From assembly GCA_020629835.1 (NCBI GenBank), contig JAHDCO010000006.1, positions 45,771-109,770 of the forward strand: a DNA stretch of 64,000 nucleotides, given 5' to 3'. The position numbers were made by a program, and so were the translations under genes. Below, in pieces: positions 17,401-26,499 of this stretch. The stretch's first letter is position 1. Each line of letters begins with the position of its first letter. The stretch is from Granulosicoccaceae bacterium. GTDB lineage: Bacteria > Pseudomonadota > Gammaproteobacteria > Granulosicoccales > Granulosicoccaceae. Below the pieces are notes generated by a model. The model was not told where the DNA came from and did no database searches. It saw only the letters and a program-made list of their open reading frames with translations.

Positions 17401-17504
17401 TGGATTCGTGGAATGCAAAGATAGAGTTGTGATAGCGCCGGGCGATGCTGAACATCGCGACCCCGTTATACTCGCACGATTGAACGCTTTCGAATGCAAA
17501 ATTT

Positions 17505-18863
17505 ATGGGTGACCGAACCTATCCCGCCATCGCCGTACACCGCTTGGCGGACCTGACAGACGATGAGATTCATACGCTGTGTTTGCGCGCTGAAGACGAT
17601 TTGCAGCCGTTTATTGAGGGGGTACAGCCCATCATTGAAGCGGTCCGCACCGACGGTGATGCCGCGCTGGCGCATTTTGCTCAGAAGTTCGATCAAGCGC
17701 CAGTTAGCGCCGACGCCATAGCCGCCACACCGGCTCAAATCGACGCTGCGTTCGATACGGTGGGCGCCGAGATGGTCGATGTTCTGACCGTAGCAGCCGA
17801 GAACATTCGCCGCTTTCACGAAGAGCAGGTACCCGAGCCGATGTGGACGAAAGAAATTCGCCCTGGGGTGGTGGTTGGGGAGCGCTATACGCCGATCGAT
17901 TCAGTGGCCTGCTATTCGCCACGCGGCAAGGGGTCCTTCCCGTCAGTGACGCTTATGACAGCGGTTCCTGCCGTGGTGGCAGGTGTGCCGAACCCCATCA
18001 TTTTGACGCCCGCCGGGCCCGACGGTGAAATTGATCCTGCGACCTTGGTGGCCGCGCGCTTGGCTGGGGTGGAGCAGGTTTACAAAGCCGGGGGCGCTCA
18101 AGCCGTCGCTGCTGCAGCGTATGGCACCCAAACCGTACCGCGTTGCCGAAAGATTGTTGGCCCCGGTAGCCCATGGTTAGCCGCCGCCAAACGGGTGCTG
18201 GCGCATCGCATTGACCCTGGTCTTCCCGCCGGCCCCAGTGAAACCATTCTGATGGCTGACGACACCGCGAACCCGCGCGTGGTGGCCTTGGACCTCTGCA
18301 TCGAATCTGAACACGGCACCGATAGCAGTGCGTTTTTAGTGACATGGAGCGAAGAGTTGGCGAACGCCGTGGCAGCCGCTGTACCCGGTTACTGGGATTC
18401 GATGAGTGAAACCCTGGCCGGGTATTCGTCCACCGTGTTGAGTGGTAACAGCGGCGGCATTGTGTTGGCTGAATCCGCTGAGCAAGCGTATGAATTCATC
18501 AACGAGTACGCGCCTGAGCACTTGCAAATATTGTCAAAAGACGCATACGCGCATTTACCTCATATCCGTCACGCGTCTGAGATTTTATTAGGTGAACATA
18601 CTGCGGGGTCGTTAGCGAATTACATGATGGGTCCTAATTGCGTATTACCGACCTCTGGCGCTGCGCATTCGCATTCACCACTTGGCGTGCATGATTTTAT
18701 AAAGAGTGCCTCTATAGGACACGTAACTCAGGAAGGCTATAACGACCTGGCGCCACGAGTGCATCGCTTCGCTACCTACGAGGGCTTCGACGGTCACGCA
18801 AACGCCGTGTCTTCTTTACGAGCTGATGCCATGCAGACGAACGACCCCAGTGAGACGAACTAA
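17505..18863 (+). CDS. Histidinol dehydrogenase family enzyme (non-canonical HisD paralog)
   Basis: 452 residues, full HisD length. Conserved family blocks include CYSPRGKGSFPSVTLMT, KAGGAQAVAAAAYGT and KIVGPGSPWLAAAKR. The catalytic pair Glu338-His339 (EYAPEHLQI) is kept. By eye alignment to E. coli HisD, two of four zinc-ligand positions differ: Gln259 is Glu267 here (IESEHG) and Asp360 is Asn372 (LANYMMG); His262 and His419 are kept (His270, His431). Cys379 replaces a normally conserved His. With no his genes nearby and a GGT-family gene overlapping its stop, a role outside histidine synthesis, such as oxidation of an amino alcohol, is more likely. Confidence 0.85.
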   Translation: MGDRTYPAIAVHRLADLTDDEIHTLCLRAEDDLQPFIEGVQPIIEAVRTDGDAALAHFAQKFDQAPVSADAIAATPAQIDAAFDTVGAEMVDVLTVAAENIRRFHEEQVPEPMWTKEIRPGVVVGERYTPIDSVACYSPRGKGSFPSVTLMTAVPAVVAGVPNPIILTPAGPDGEIDPATLVAARLAGVEQVYKAGGAQAVAAAAYGTQTVPRCRKIVGPGSPWLAAAKRVLAHRIDPGLPAGPSETILMADDTANPRVVALDLCIESEHGTDSSAFLVTWSEELANAVAAAVPGYWDSMSETLAGYSSTVLSGNSGGIVLAESAEQAYEFINEYAPEHLQILSKDAYAHLPHIRHASEILLGEHTAGSLANYMMGPNCVLPTSGAAHSHSPLGVHDFIKSASIGHVTQEGYNDLAPRVHRFATYEGFDGHANAVSSLRADAMQTNDPSETN

Positions 18864-20482
18864 TGGCTTTCGATAATACGCAAGTTAAACGACGCCCGTT
18901 AGATAAAGCAGGGCGTTCTGTGGTTCATGGGTTGAACGGTATGGCAAGTACCTCGCATATTGCCGCTACTCAAGTGGCCATAGACGTATTGAAGGCTGGA
19001 GGTAACGCACTGGATGCTGCGTTAGCTGCGTGTGCGATGCAATGTGTTGTTGAGCCGGGTTCTACTGGCATCGGTGGCGACTGCTTCGTATTGTATGCGC
19101 CGAAAGGCTCGAGTGATTTATTGGCTTACAACGGCTCAGGACGAGCGCCCGCTGCTGCCACACCCGAACGGTTCGCTGAACTAGGCATTGAGTCCATTGA
19201 ACGCGGTTCTGCCCACTCCGTGGTTATCCCAGGTGCTGTTGATGCGTGGTGTCAATTACATCAAGACCACGGCAAGCTTCCGTTAGCTGAGCTGTTGGCT
19301 CCTGCCATTGAAACCGCACGTAATGGGTTTGTGTTGTCACAGCGTGTGCAGTTTGATATCGAGCAACAAGCCGAGTTTTTAAGCGCGTTTCCTAAATCTG
19401 CTGAGTTGTTTCTAGATAACGGCGCAGCGCCTGCCATTGGTTCTGTTAAACGATTAAGTGAGCTTGCCGATGCATTGGAGGCCATTGGTCGCGACGGTCG
19501 TGATGCGTTTTACAAAGGCGCATTAGCGAAAGATATGGTGCAAGAGCTGCAAAGTCGTGGTGGCTTACATACCCTCGACGATTTCGCTAACGCTGCAGGA
19601 CAGTATGTACAACCCATACACATAGACTACCGCGGTCATCGCTTACACGAGTGTCCGCCGAACGGTCAGGGCATCATCACCTTGTTGATGATGAATATGC
19701 TCAGTGAAATGCCTGTTGACCCACATGGGCCTTTATCGGTAGCTCGCGTGCATTGGGAAATCGAGATTTGTCGACTCTGTTACGCGCTGCGGGATGTGTG
19801 GTTGTCCGACCCCGATCATGTAAAGGTTGATTACGACGTTCTATTAAGCAAAGACTTTGCAATCGAACTGTTAGGCAAAATTGATCCTTTAAAAGCCAAC
19901 GAACGCCCAACGGATTTTCCACACCCCAAACATAAAGACACCGTGTACATCACGGTTGTTGATAAAAATCGCAACTGCTGCAGCTTGATGAATACCTTGT
20001 TTTATAGTTTTGGTAGCGGCATCACCACGCCCAGTGGCATCACGCTGACCAACCGTGGCATGTCTTTCTCACTGGACCCGAGTCATGAGAACGTTATCGC
20101 ACCCAACAAGCGTCCAATGCACACCATCATCCCCGGCATGGTTAGCCAAAACGGCAAGGTGTCGCATTGCTTCGGTGTGATGGGTGGTCAGTATCAAGCC
20201 ATGGGGCAGCAGCAGTTTCTGTCACGGCACTTGGACTTCAACTACGACATTCAACACGCCCAGGATTTACCGCGTTTTATGGTGAATTTAGAAGATCACT
20301 CTGTTGATATGGAAGCTTTGTTAGAGAAAGAAATAGGGGATTCACTGCGGGCGATGGGGCATAACATCGTTAGTGCTGATACACCGATTGGCGGATCGCA
20401 AGCGATTCAGATCGATTGGGAGAGTGGGGTGCTGAGTGGTGGGTCTGATCCTCGGAAGGATGGGGGGGCTTTGGGGTGCTAG
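18863..20482 (+). CDS. Gamma-glutamyltransferase family (Ntn hydrolase)
   Basis: 539 residues; its ATG shares one base with the preceding TAA (TAATG), so translation is coupled. The N-terminal large-subunit part shows ASTSHIAATQVAIDVLKAGG, VEPGSTGIGGDCF and NGSGRAPAAAT. The self-cleavage Thr is Thr360 in KHKDTVYITVVDKN, followed by the small-subunit residues GSGITTPSGITLTNRG. No signal peptide, so it is cytoplasmic, like the GGT-family acylases and YwrD-type proteins. It may hydrolyse a gamma-glutamyl compound produced by the adjacent Puu enzymes. Confidence 0.85.
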   Translation: MAFDNTQVKRRPLDKAGRSVVHGLNGMASTSHIAATQVAIDVLKAGGNALDAALAACAMQCVVEPGSTGIGGDCFVLYAPKGSSDLLAYNGSGRAPAAATPERFAELGIESIERGSAHSVVIPGAVDAWCQLHQDHGKLPLAELLAPAIETARNGFVLSQRVQFDIEQQAEFLSAFPKSAELFLDNGAAPAIGSVKRLSELADALEAIGRDGRDAFYKGALAKDMVQELQSRGGLHTLDDFANAAGQYVQPIHIDYRGHRLHECPPNGQGIITLLMMNMLSEMPVDPHGPLSVARVHWEIEICRLCYALRDVWLSDPDHVKVDYDVLLSKDFAIELLGKIDPLKANERPTDFPHPKHKDTVYITVVDKNRNCCSLMNTLFYSFGSGITTPSGITLTNRGMSFSLDPSHENVIAPNKRPMHTIIPGMVSQNGKVSHCFGVMGGQYQAMGQQQFLSRHLDFNYDIQHAQDLPRFMVNLEDHSVDMEALLEKEIGDSLRAMGHNIVSADTPIGGSQAIQIDWESGVLSGGSDPRKDGGALGC

Positions 20483-20589
20483 TTAACAAAGGATAATCAC
20501 CTTAGCTGCTGGAGTTCACCACCTATAGATTCGTGATTCCAAGTCTGGAATTCGGTCTAACCAGAACCATCAGTATGTGCGAAGTCACA

Positions 20590-20828
20590 AATGACGCACG
20601 TACCTCAAAAAGTCCTAGACTTGAGGTACGTTCATCATTTAGACTCGCGCCAAGCTAGGGCGTTAGACGTCCTGGCTACCGAAAAACTGGACTTTGTGCC
20701 AAAAGCTCATCGACATTGAGAGAGGCGAAGGATACTCATCCAGTTTGGAATCAAAAATGACGTACGTACCTAAAATAAATTTATAGACATGATAGACGTC
20801 TATCATTTACGCTCGAAGCAAGCTAGGG
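20590..20828. repeat. Duplicated ~70-bp leader segment (two imperfect direct repeats)
   Basis: Copy 1 at 20590-20660 and copy 2 at 20756-20828, 166 bp apart, both from AATGACG.ACGTACCT through ATCATTTA and a CTCG to CAAGCTAGGG. Copy 1 contains perfect 11-bp inverted arms ACGTACCTCAA (20598-20608) and TTGAGGTACGT (20621-20631). Copy 2 contains the operator palindrome at 20789-20806. They lie in the 412-bp space upstream of the ABC operon. Confidence 0.7.
20782..20806 (+). promoter_or_regulatory. Candidate LacI-family operator and -10 of the ABC/kinase operon
   Basis: ATGATAGACGTCTATCAT (20789-20806) is an 18-bp perfect palindrome centred on CG, the usual LacI-family form. TATAGA (20782-20787) just upstream could be the -10, putting the operator over the transcription start. 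A degenerate counterpart (13 of 19 matches) lies at 20621-20639 in copy 1. A LacI regulator is encoded in the same operon. Confidence 0.65.
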
Positions 20829-20894
20829 TCAGTTTCAGTCCTTGCTGCTGACACACAGCAATGTGTGACTTAAAACCTATTGGAGGAATACAGA

Positions 20895-22214
20895 ATGAAG
20901 AATGTAAAGCTAGCAACCGTCGGAGCTGTCTCCGTGGTTGCTGCGTCTATGGCAAGCGCGGTGCAAGCTGAAGACCTCACTCTCTGTTGGGCAGCTTGGG
21001 ATCCGGCTAATGCGTTGGTCGAGCTCAGCAAGGATTTCGAAGAGCAGAGTGGGCACACCATGAACTTTGAGTTTGTGCCTTGGCCGAACTTTGCCGATCG
21101 CATGCTAAACGAATTGAATTCAGGTGGTCAGCTGTGTGATTTGCTGATTGGTGACAGTCAGTGGATTGGTGGTGGTGCGGAAAACGGCCACTACGTAAAA
21201 CTGAATGATTTCTTCGATGCTGAAGGCATCAGCATGGACGATTTCGCACCGGCCACGGTTTACGCTTACTCAACCTGGCCAAAGGGCACGCCAAACTACT
21301 ACGCACTACCTGCGATGGGTGATGCGAACGGCTGGTTCTACCGCAAAGACTGGTTTGAGCGCGATGACATCAAAGCCGCTTATAAAGAAGCCACCGGTGA
21401 TGAGTTAGGTGAACCTCAGACTCAAAAAGAAATGCTGCAAATAGCGCAGTTCTTCCAGGGCCGTGAGATTGATGGTCAAACCGTATATGGCGCCGCGATC
21501 TTCACCGAGCGTGGTTCTGAAGGGATCACTATGGGTGCAACGAGCGCTTTATACCCTTGGGGTTTCAAATACGAGAACACGCCAGGTTCCTATGACATGG
21601 AAGGCGCGGTAAATTCGCCTGAAGCAGTTGAAGCGTTAGAGTTCTACAAAGAGTTCTATGAGACGGCCACACCTCCCGGCTACACCAACTCTTACATGGG
21701 TGAAAGCCTGGATGCGTTCAAGTCTGGCCAGGTGGCTATGGCCATGAACTGGTTTGCGTTCTTCCCAGGTCTGTACGCTGATCCGGATACCGGCGGCGAC
21801 AAGATCGATTTCTTTGTGAACCCACCACAGAACCAAGCTGGCTCCACACTCGGCGGGCAGGGTATCTCTGTTGTCTCGTACTCAGATAAGCAGGATGCAT
21901 CACTGGAATACATAAAGTGGTTTGCGAATCCCGAAGTGCAAGCTCGTTGGTGGAGCATGGGCGGTTACTCTGCGCACAACTCTGTACTGCAAGGTGAAAC
22001 CTTTAAAGACAGCGCGCCATTCGCTGGTGACTTCCTGATGGCGATGGACGATGTGCAAGACTTCTGGCAAGAGCCTGCGTATGCAGAACTTCTGCTGGCT
22101 ATGCAAAAGCGTCTTCACGACTATGTGGTTGCTGACACAGGTACTGCGCAAGAAGCGCTGGATCTTCTGATTGAAGATTGGACGGAAGTCTTCGAAGACG
22201 AAGGCAAGCTGTAA
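20895..22214 (+). CDS. ABC sugar transporter, periplasmic substrate-binding protein
   Basis: 439 residues; ATG preceded by GGAGG at good spacing. Signal peptide VGAVSVVAASMASAVQA, then a family-1 extracellular binding-protein fold with LTLCWAAWDPANALVELSKD, FEFVPWPNFADRMLNELNSG, YALPAMGDANGWFYRKDWF and a C-terminal WFANPEVQARWWSMGGY. These bind sugars, polyols or glycerol-phosphate-like compounds and feed MalFG-type permeases. First gene of the operon; a strong hairpin right after it probably raises its level over the permeases. Confidence 0.9.
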   Translation: MKNVKLATVGAVSVVAASMASAVQAEDLTLCWAAWDPANALVELSKDFEEQSGHTMNFEFVPWPNFADRMLNELNSGGQLCDLLIGDSQWIGGGAENGHYVKLNDFFDAEGISMDDFAPATVYAYSTWPKGTPNYYALPAMGDANGWFYRKDWFERDDIKAAYKEATGDELGEPQTQKEMLQIAQFFQGREIDGQTVYGAAIFTERGSEGITMGATSALYPWGFKYENTPGSYDMEGAVNSPEAVEALEFYKEFYETATPPGYTNSYMGESLDAFKSGQVAMAMNWFAFFPGLYADPDTGGDKIDFFVNPPQNQAGSTLGGQGISVVSYSDKQDASLEYIKWFANPEVQARWWSMGGYSAHNSVLQGETFKDSAPFAGDFLMAMDDVQDFWQEPAYAELLLAMQKRLHDYVVADTGTAQEALDLLIEDWTEVFEDEGKL

Positions 22215-22235
22215 ACCTTTTGTTGTAATCACCAG

Positions 22236-22265
22236 ATCAGCGGTGCGTTCGCACCGCTGATTTTT
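22236..22265 (+). terminator. Hairpin with T-run after the binding-protein gene
   Basis: Perfect 11-bp stem ATCAGCGGTGC/GCACCGCTGAT with a GTTC loop and TTTTT. It lies inside the operon, so it is likely a partial terminator or 3' stabiliser. Confidence 0.8.
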
Positions 22266-22328
22266 AAAATTTCTCTCTACCTTGGCTGCCATGTCAGGCG
22301 GCTAAGGTTTTTCCATGGGTGACCATTC

Positions 22329-23276
22329 ATGTCTGACGGGACAGTCGATAGACTTGCCAGGGCTACGCCTACGCGTGTAGCACGTAAAGTCAAAGGGCTT
22401 TCAGATCGAGCGATAGCGTGGCTATTTGTTGGGCCGACCATATTTTTACTGTTGGCAATTAACATCTTTCCGCTAATCTGGACGATCAACTTAAGCTTTA
22501 CCAATTTCAAGGCAAACCGACCCAATCGCGCGGTTGAGTATATTGGCTTGAGGAATTACGAACGCATCCTCAGCGACAGTGATATCTGGCTGTCTATGCA
22601 GGCAACGGCGCACTTCCTGTTCTGGACGCTGTTCTTTCAAGTACTGATTGGTTTCGCACTCGCGTGGCTCATCAATAAAAAATTCCGCGGCAACGATATG
22701 TGGACCACTATCATCGTATTACCGATGATGCTGTCCCCGGCCGTTGTCGGTAACTTCTGGACATTCCTGTATCAACCACAAATCGGTTTGTTCAACTACA
22801 TCGTGGCGTTCTTTACCGGTGCCGACCCTTCCAGTTTTGACATGCTTGGCTCCGTTGACTTAGCGCCCTGGGCCATCGTTATTGTGGATACCTGGATGTG
22901 GACGCCGTTTGTCATGCTGATATGTCTGGCAGGGCTGAGGAGTATTCCTGACTACATCTATGAAGCTGCCGAAGTGGACAGGGCCTCCAAACTTCGACAG
23001 TTCTTCACGATCACCATCCCGATGGTGTTGCCGTTTCTCATGCTCGCGGTGTTGTTCCGAGGCATAGAAAATTTCAAGATGTTTGATTTGGTTGTTCAGC
23101 TCACCGGAGGAGGGCCCGGGTCGGTTACGGAAATGTCCTCAATTAATTTAAAACGTGAAGCGTTTGAAAAGTGGCGAACCGGTTATTCCAGTGCGTTCGC
23201 CATCATCTTGTTTGTCACTGTGTTTGGCTTGGCTTCTATTTACGTTAAAGCCCTGAATAAGGTGAAAGAGCGATGA
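22329..23276 (+). CDS. ABC sugar transporter permease (MalF/UgpA type)
   Basis: 315 residues with six predicted transmembrane segments, first AIAWLFVGPTIFLLLAINIF. The inner-membrane permease signature EAAEVDRASKLRQFFTITIP (EAA loop) contacts the ATPase. The stop overlaps the next permease by 4 bp (ATGA). Forms a heterodimer with the following MalG-type subunit. Confidence 0.9.
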   Translation: MSDGTVDRLARATPTRVARKVKGLSDRAIAWLFVGPTIFLLLAINIFPLIWTINLSFTNFKANRPNRAVEYIGLRNYERILSDSDIWLSMQATAHFLFWTLFFQVLIGFALAWLINKKFRGNDMWTTIIVLPMMLSPAVVGNFWTFLYQPQIGLFNYIVAFFTGADPSSFDMLGSVDLAPWAIVIVDTWMWTPFVMLICLAGLRSIPDYIYEAAEVDRASKLRQFFTITIPMVLPFLMLAVLFRGIENFKMFDLVVQLTGGGPGSVTEMSSINLKREAFEKWRTGYSSAFAIILFVTVFGLASIYVKALNKVKER

Positions 23277-24211
23277 GTTTTTCAGTAACTGAACCTTCAT
23301 CGCGGCAAAAATGGTTTGCCGGTACCTTAGTGATTACGTATGCCTTGATCACGATGATTCCTTTGCTGTGGATCATGATGACAAGCTTTAAGACGCCACC
23401 AGACAGCATCAGCTATCCGCCGAAAGTGGTGTACGAACCGTCTTTGGAAGGCTACGTTAATCTGTTTACAACGCGCACTCGGTTAAGCCCAGAAGCATTG
23501 GCGGAACTGCCACCGCCTGAGAACTTTGCTGAAGAGATTGTTCGAAATCGCAACATGGTAATTGCCGGTCCCTCGAAATTTGGTGGTCGATTCTTAAACT
23601 CCGTCATCATTGGTTTTGGTTCGACTTTCTTGAGTATCTTTCTGGGAACGCTTGCAGCTTATGCATTCTCTCGCTTTAAGATTCCCTTAGCCGATGATTT
23701 GTTGTTCTTTATTTTATCCACGCGAATGATGCCGCCGATAGCAGTCGCCATACCGATCTTTCTGATGTACCGCCAGCTGGGTCTGAGTGATACGCATCTA
23801 GGGATGATTCTGCTCTATACGGCCGTGAACATATCGCTCGCAGTCTGGCTCTTAAAAGGGTTTATAGATGAGATCCCAAGAGAGTATGAAGAGGCGGCGC
23901 TGATCGATGGGTATACACGTTTTCAGGCGTTTTACAAAGTCGTGCTACCTCAAGCAGCAACGGGTATTGCGTCAACGGCAATCTTCTGTTTGATCTTTGC
24001 CTGGAACGAGTACGCGTTCGCGGTATTGCTTACGTCGGGTACGGCGCAAACTGCACCAGCGTTTATTCCCACCATTATCGGTGTGGGTGGATTGGACTGG
24101 CCGGCTATCGCGGCGGGCGCAACCATCTTCTTACTCCCGGTCATGATATTCACCGTATTGCTGAGAAAGCACCTACTGCGTGGTATCACGTTTGGAGCGG
24201 TACGCAAATGA
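23273..24211 (+). CDS. ABC sugar transporter permease (MalG/UgpE type)
   Basis: 312 residues, starting with TM1 ALITMIPLLWIMMTSFKTPP. The periplasmic loop between TM1 and TM2 is long (about residues 45-105). EAA loop EYEEAALIDGYTRFQAFYKV and C-terminal GAVRK. It overlaps the genes on both sides by 4 bp (ATGA), a tightly coupled operon. Confidence 0.9.
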   Translation: MSFSVTEPSSRQKWFAGTLVITYALITMIPLLWIMMTSFKTPPDSISYPPKVVYEPSLEGYVNLFTTRTRLSPEALAELPPPENFAEEIVRNRNMVIAGPSKFGGRFLNSVIIGFGSTFLSIFLGTLAAYAFSRFKIPLADDLLFFILSTRMMPPIAVAIPIFLMYRQLGLSDTHLGMILLYTAVNISLAVWLLKGFIDEIPREYEEAALIDGYTRFQAFYKVVLPQAATGIASTAIFCLIFAWNEYAFAVLLTSGTAQTAPAFIPTIIGVGGLDWPAIAAGATIFLLPVMIFTVLLRKHLLRGITFGAVRK

Positions 24212-24402
24212 TGCATTTTATGAAAGGCATTGTCACGCTAAAGCGAGGCCCCTGGGAACTGATTGCCACTTTACTGATTGGCTTGGGTGTTTTCATGCTG
24301 ATGCAACCGTTCGTGCTATGGGCCTATACCTATTCGTTCATCGTGACCTTAGTCGGTACGGTGATGTTCATTATCGTTAGTCACTTTCCGGAGCAGGAAT
24401 AA
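24208..24402 (+). CDS. Small two-helix membrane protein within the ABC operon
   Basis: 64 residues, starting at ATG 24208 inside the permease stop and ending on the first base of the next ATG. Two hydrophobic helices, ELIATLLIGLGVFMLMQPFV and YTYSFIVTLVGTVMFIIVSH, separated by a short turn. Its perfect fit between permease and ATPase genes argues that it is expressed. It may be an accessory transporter subunit; no named family is recognised with confidence. Confidence 0.72.
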   Translation: MMHFMKGIVTLKRGPWELIATLLIGLGVFMLMQPFVLWAYTYSFIVTLVGTVMFIIVSHFPEQE

Positions 24403-25499
24403 TGGCCGAGATTGTCATCAAAAACCTGCAGAAGAATTTTGGCGAATTCACCGCAGTTAGAGAGTCGTCTTTTAAAATTGAAGACGGTGAGTTCTTCATG
24501 CTGCTCGGCCCGTCGGGTTGCGGTAAAACCACGACCCTTCGCATGATTGCCGGTCTTGAATTGCCAAGTTCGGGGGAGATTTATCTGGATGGGGAGGAGA
24601 TCAGTATGCTGCCCCCATCCAAGCGTGACATAGCGTTTGTGTTTCAAATGTTCGCGCTTTACCCGCACATGAATGTTCGCAAAAACATCAGCTACCCATT
24701 GGTAAGTCAGGGCATGAAACGCCGAGACGTCAAAGCAAAAGTAGCTGAGGTAGCCCGAATCCTGGGTATAGAAGATATCTTGGATAAGCCGGTTGGCGGA
24801 TTGTCCGGTGGAGACCGTCAACGCGTGGCGTTAGGTCGCTCTATCGTTCGAGAGCCTAAAGCCTTCATGATGGATGAGCCACTCGGAGCACTGGACGCCG
24901 AGTTTCGTGAGCACATGTCAGAGGAACTCAAAGCCCTGCACGATCGCATGGGTGCGACAACGGTATACGTCACCCACGATCAATTAGAAGCTATGCAGAT
25001 GGGCGACAAAATTGTTGTGATGAACAATGCGGTGGTGGAACAGTTCGGAACCCCAAGAGACATCTACGATAAGCCCGCAAGTTTATTTGTCGCAGACTTT
25101 ATTGGGTCACCTTCAATGAATTTCCTACCGTTCTCAGGTGCTGTATCTGCTGGACAATCCCAGGTAGCGCTTGGACAACATCATGTAGACGTACCTCAGC
25201 AGCGTGAAGACAAGCAAGGAGAATTGGTGTTCGGGGTAAGGCCTGAGCATATTTCACTGAATGATGGCGGCAGCTTACGAGCAGAAGTTCAAGCAGCCGA
25301 GTATTTGGGCACCACGCAAATCGTCGTAATGAAGTCAGAGTTCGGCGAAATCAAGGCGAGGGTGGACTCTACGCTCAACGTAACCGTCGGTGAGCAGGTC
25401 GGTTTGGAATTTAACTCCAGTACGGTAACGCTGTTCGAACAAGCTAATGGTCGAGCGATTCGTTCTGCACTCAACGAGGAGGCATTGCAACATGGCTGA
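24402..25499 (+). CDS. ABC sugar transporter ATPase (UgpC/MalK type), first of two
   Basis: 365 residues. Walker A LGPSGCGKTTTLRM (near 37), Q-loop FVFQMFALYPHMNV, signature LSGGDRQRVALGRS, Walker B FMMDEPLGALDA, and H-loop VYVTHDQLEAM, followed by a C-terminal TOBE regulatory domain (about 240-360). Signature Gly-Gly-Asp replaces the usual Gly-Gly-Gln/Glu, a minor variation. The second ATPase starts inside its 3' end. Confidence 0.9.
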   Translation: MAEIVIKNLQKNFGEFTAVRESSFKIEDGEFFMLLGPSGCGKTTTLRMIAGLELPSSGEIYLDGEEISMLPPSKRDIAFVFQMFALYPHMNVRKNISYPLVSQGMKRRDVKAKVAEVARILGIEDILDKPVGGLSGGDRQRVALGRSIVREPKAFMMDEPLGALDAEFREHMSEELKALHDRMGATTVYVTHDQLEAMQMGDKIVVMNNAVVEQFGTPRDIYDKPASLFVADFIGSPSMNFLPFSGAVSAGQSQVALGQHHVDVPQQREDKQGELVFGVRPEHISLNDGGSLRAEVQAAEYLGTTQIVVMKSEFGEIKARVDSTLNVTVGEQVGLEFNSSTVTLFEQANGRAIRSALNEEALQHG

Positions 25500-26499
25500 G
25501 GTTATTCTCGAAAACTTAAGTAAGTCATACGGCAAACAAAAAGCCGTCATCGACATGAACATGACGATTGAGGATGGCAGCTTTGTCGTACTGTTAGGGC
25601 CAACGGGTGCGGGTAAAACAACCACTCTCCGATTGATTTCCGGTTTGGAAAAAATTGACGAAGGCAGCGTAAAAATCGACGGGCGAGTCGTGAATGAAGA
25701 GATTCCGGCGCAGCGTGATGTGGCGATGGTCTTTCAGCAGTACTCTCTTTATCCACATTTGAGTGTTAGAAATAATCTGGCGTTTCCACTGAGATCTCCA
25801 ATACTCAAAACATCGAAGGACGAGATTAAAAGAAAGGTCGATGAGGTAGCCGAGATTCTGCAAATCTCACATAAGCTCGATAACAAAGCCACCGAATTGT
25901 CCGGTGGCGAAATGCAGCGCGTTTCCATTGGTCGAGCGTTAGTTAGAGACCCGGCTATTTTTCTTATGGACGAACCCTTAAGTTCACTGGACGCACGTCT
26001 GCGGGCTGATTTACGCATTGAGCTTAAACGTATTCATCACGATCTGGGCTCTACGCTGTTATACGTAACGCACGATCAAATCGAAGCCATGACCATGGCG
26101 AGCCATGTGGGCGTGCTACAGGAAGGTGAACTGGTACAGTTCGGTTCACCCCGAGAGATTTATGAAAACCCCACCAGCGTTTATGTTGCCGCACGCTTAG
26201 GATCACCGCGCATTAACTTATTGCCCGCGGCGGTGTTTAACGATACGCCAAATGACGTTCACACCTTAGGGTTACGCCCAGAGCACATTGCTTATGGCGA
26301 CGGTGAGGACGCGACAGTAAAGCGTATTGAACACCTGGGGGATCACACTCGTTTACACCTGGACTTCAAAGGCCATGCAGTGACGGGGCTAAGTCCGGAA
26401 GGCAATCCATACACACAAGGTAGCACCATAAAAATAAAACCTGTTAATCCACTGTGTTTTAACGAAGCAGGCAACCGAATCACTGGGAGAGTCGCGTGA
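25492..26499 (+). CDS. ABC sugar transporter ATPase, second of two
   Basis: 335 residues; chosen ATG begins MAEVILENLSKSYG and follows GAGGAGG. Walker A LGPTGAGKTTTLRL, signature LSGGEMQRVSIGRALV, Walker B IFLMDEPLSSLDARL, H-loop YVTHDQIEAMTM, short TOBE tail. The two ATPases are alike in order but clearly diverged, so a heterodimeric motor is plausible. Its 3' end overlaps the kinase start (GTGA). Confidence 0.9.
   Translation: MAEVILENLSKSYGKQKAVIDMNMTIEDGSFVVLLGPTGAGKTTTLRLISGLEKIDEGSVKIDGRVVNEEIPAQRDVAMVFQQYSLYPHLSVRNNLAFPLRSPILKTSKDEIKRKVDEVAEILQISHKLDNKATELSGGEMQRVSIGRALVRDPAIFLMDEPLSSLDARLRADLRIELKRIHHDLGSTLLYVTHDQIEAMTMASHVGVLQEGELVQFGSPREIYENPTSVYVAARLGSPRINLLPAAVFNDTPNDVHTLGLRPEHIAYGDGEDATVKRIEHLGDHTRLHLDFKGHAVTGLSPEGNPYTQGSTIKIKPVNPLCFNEAGNRITGRVA

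Noticed and set aside
17505..18863. Annotation as a true histidine-biosynthesis HisD
   Set aside because: Two zinc-ligand positions and a conserved His differ, and no his genes are nearby; kept only as family membership.
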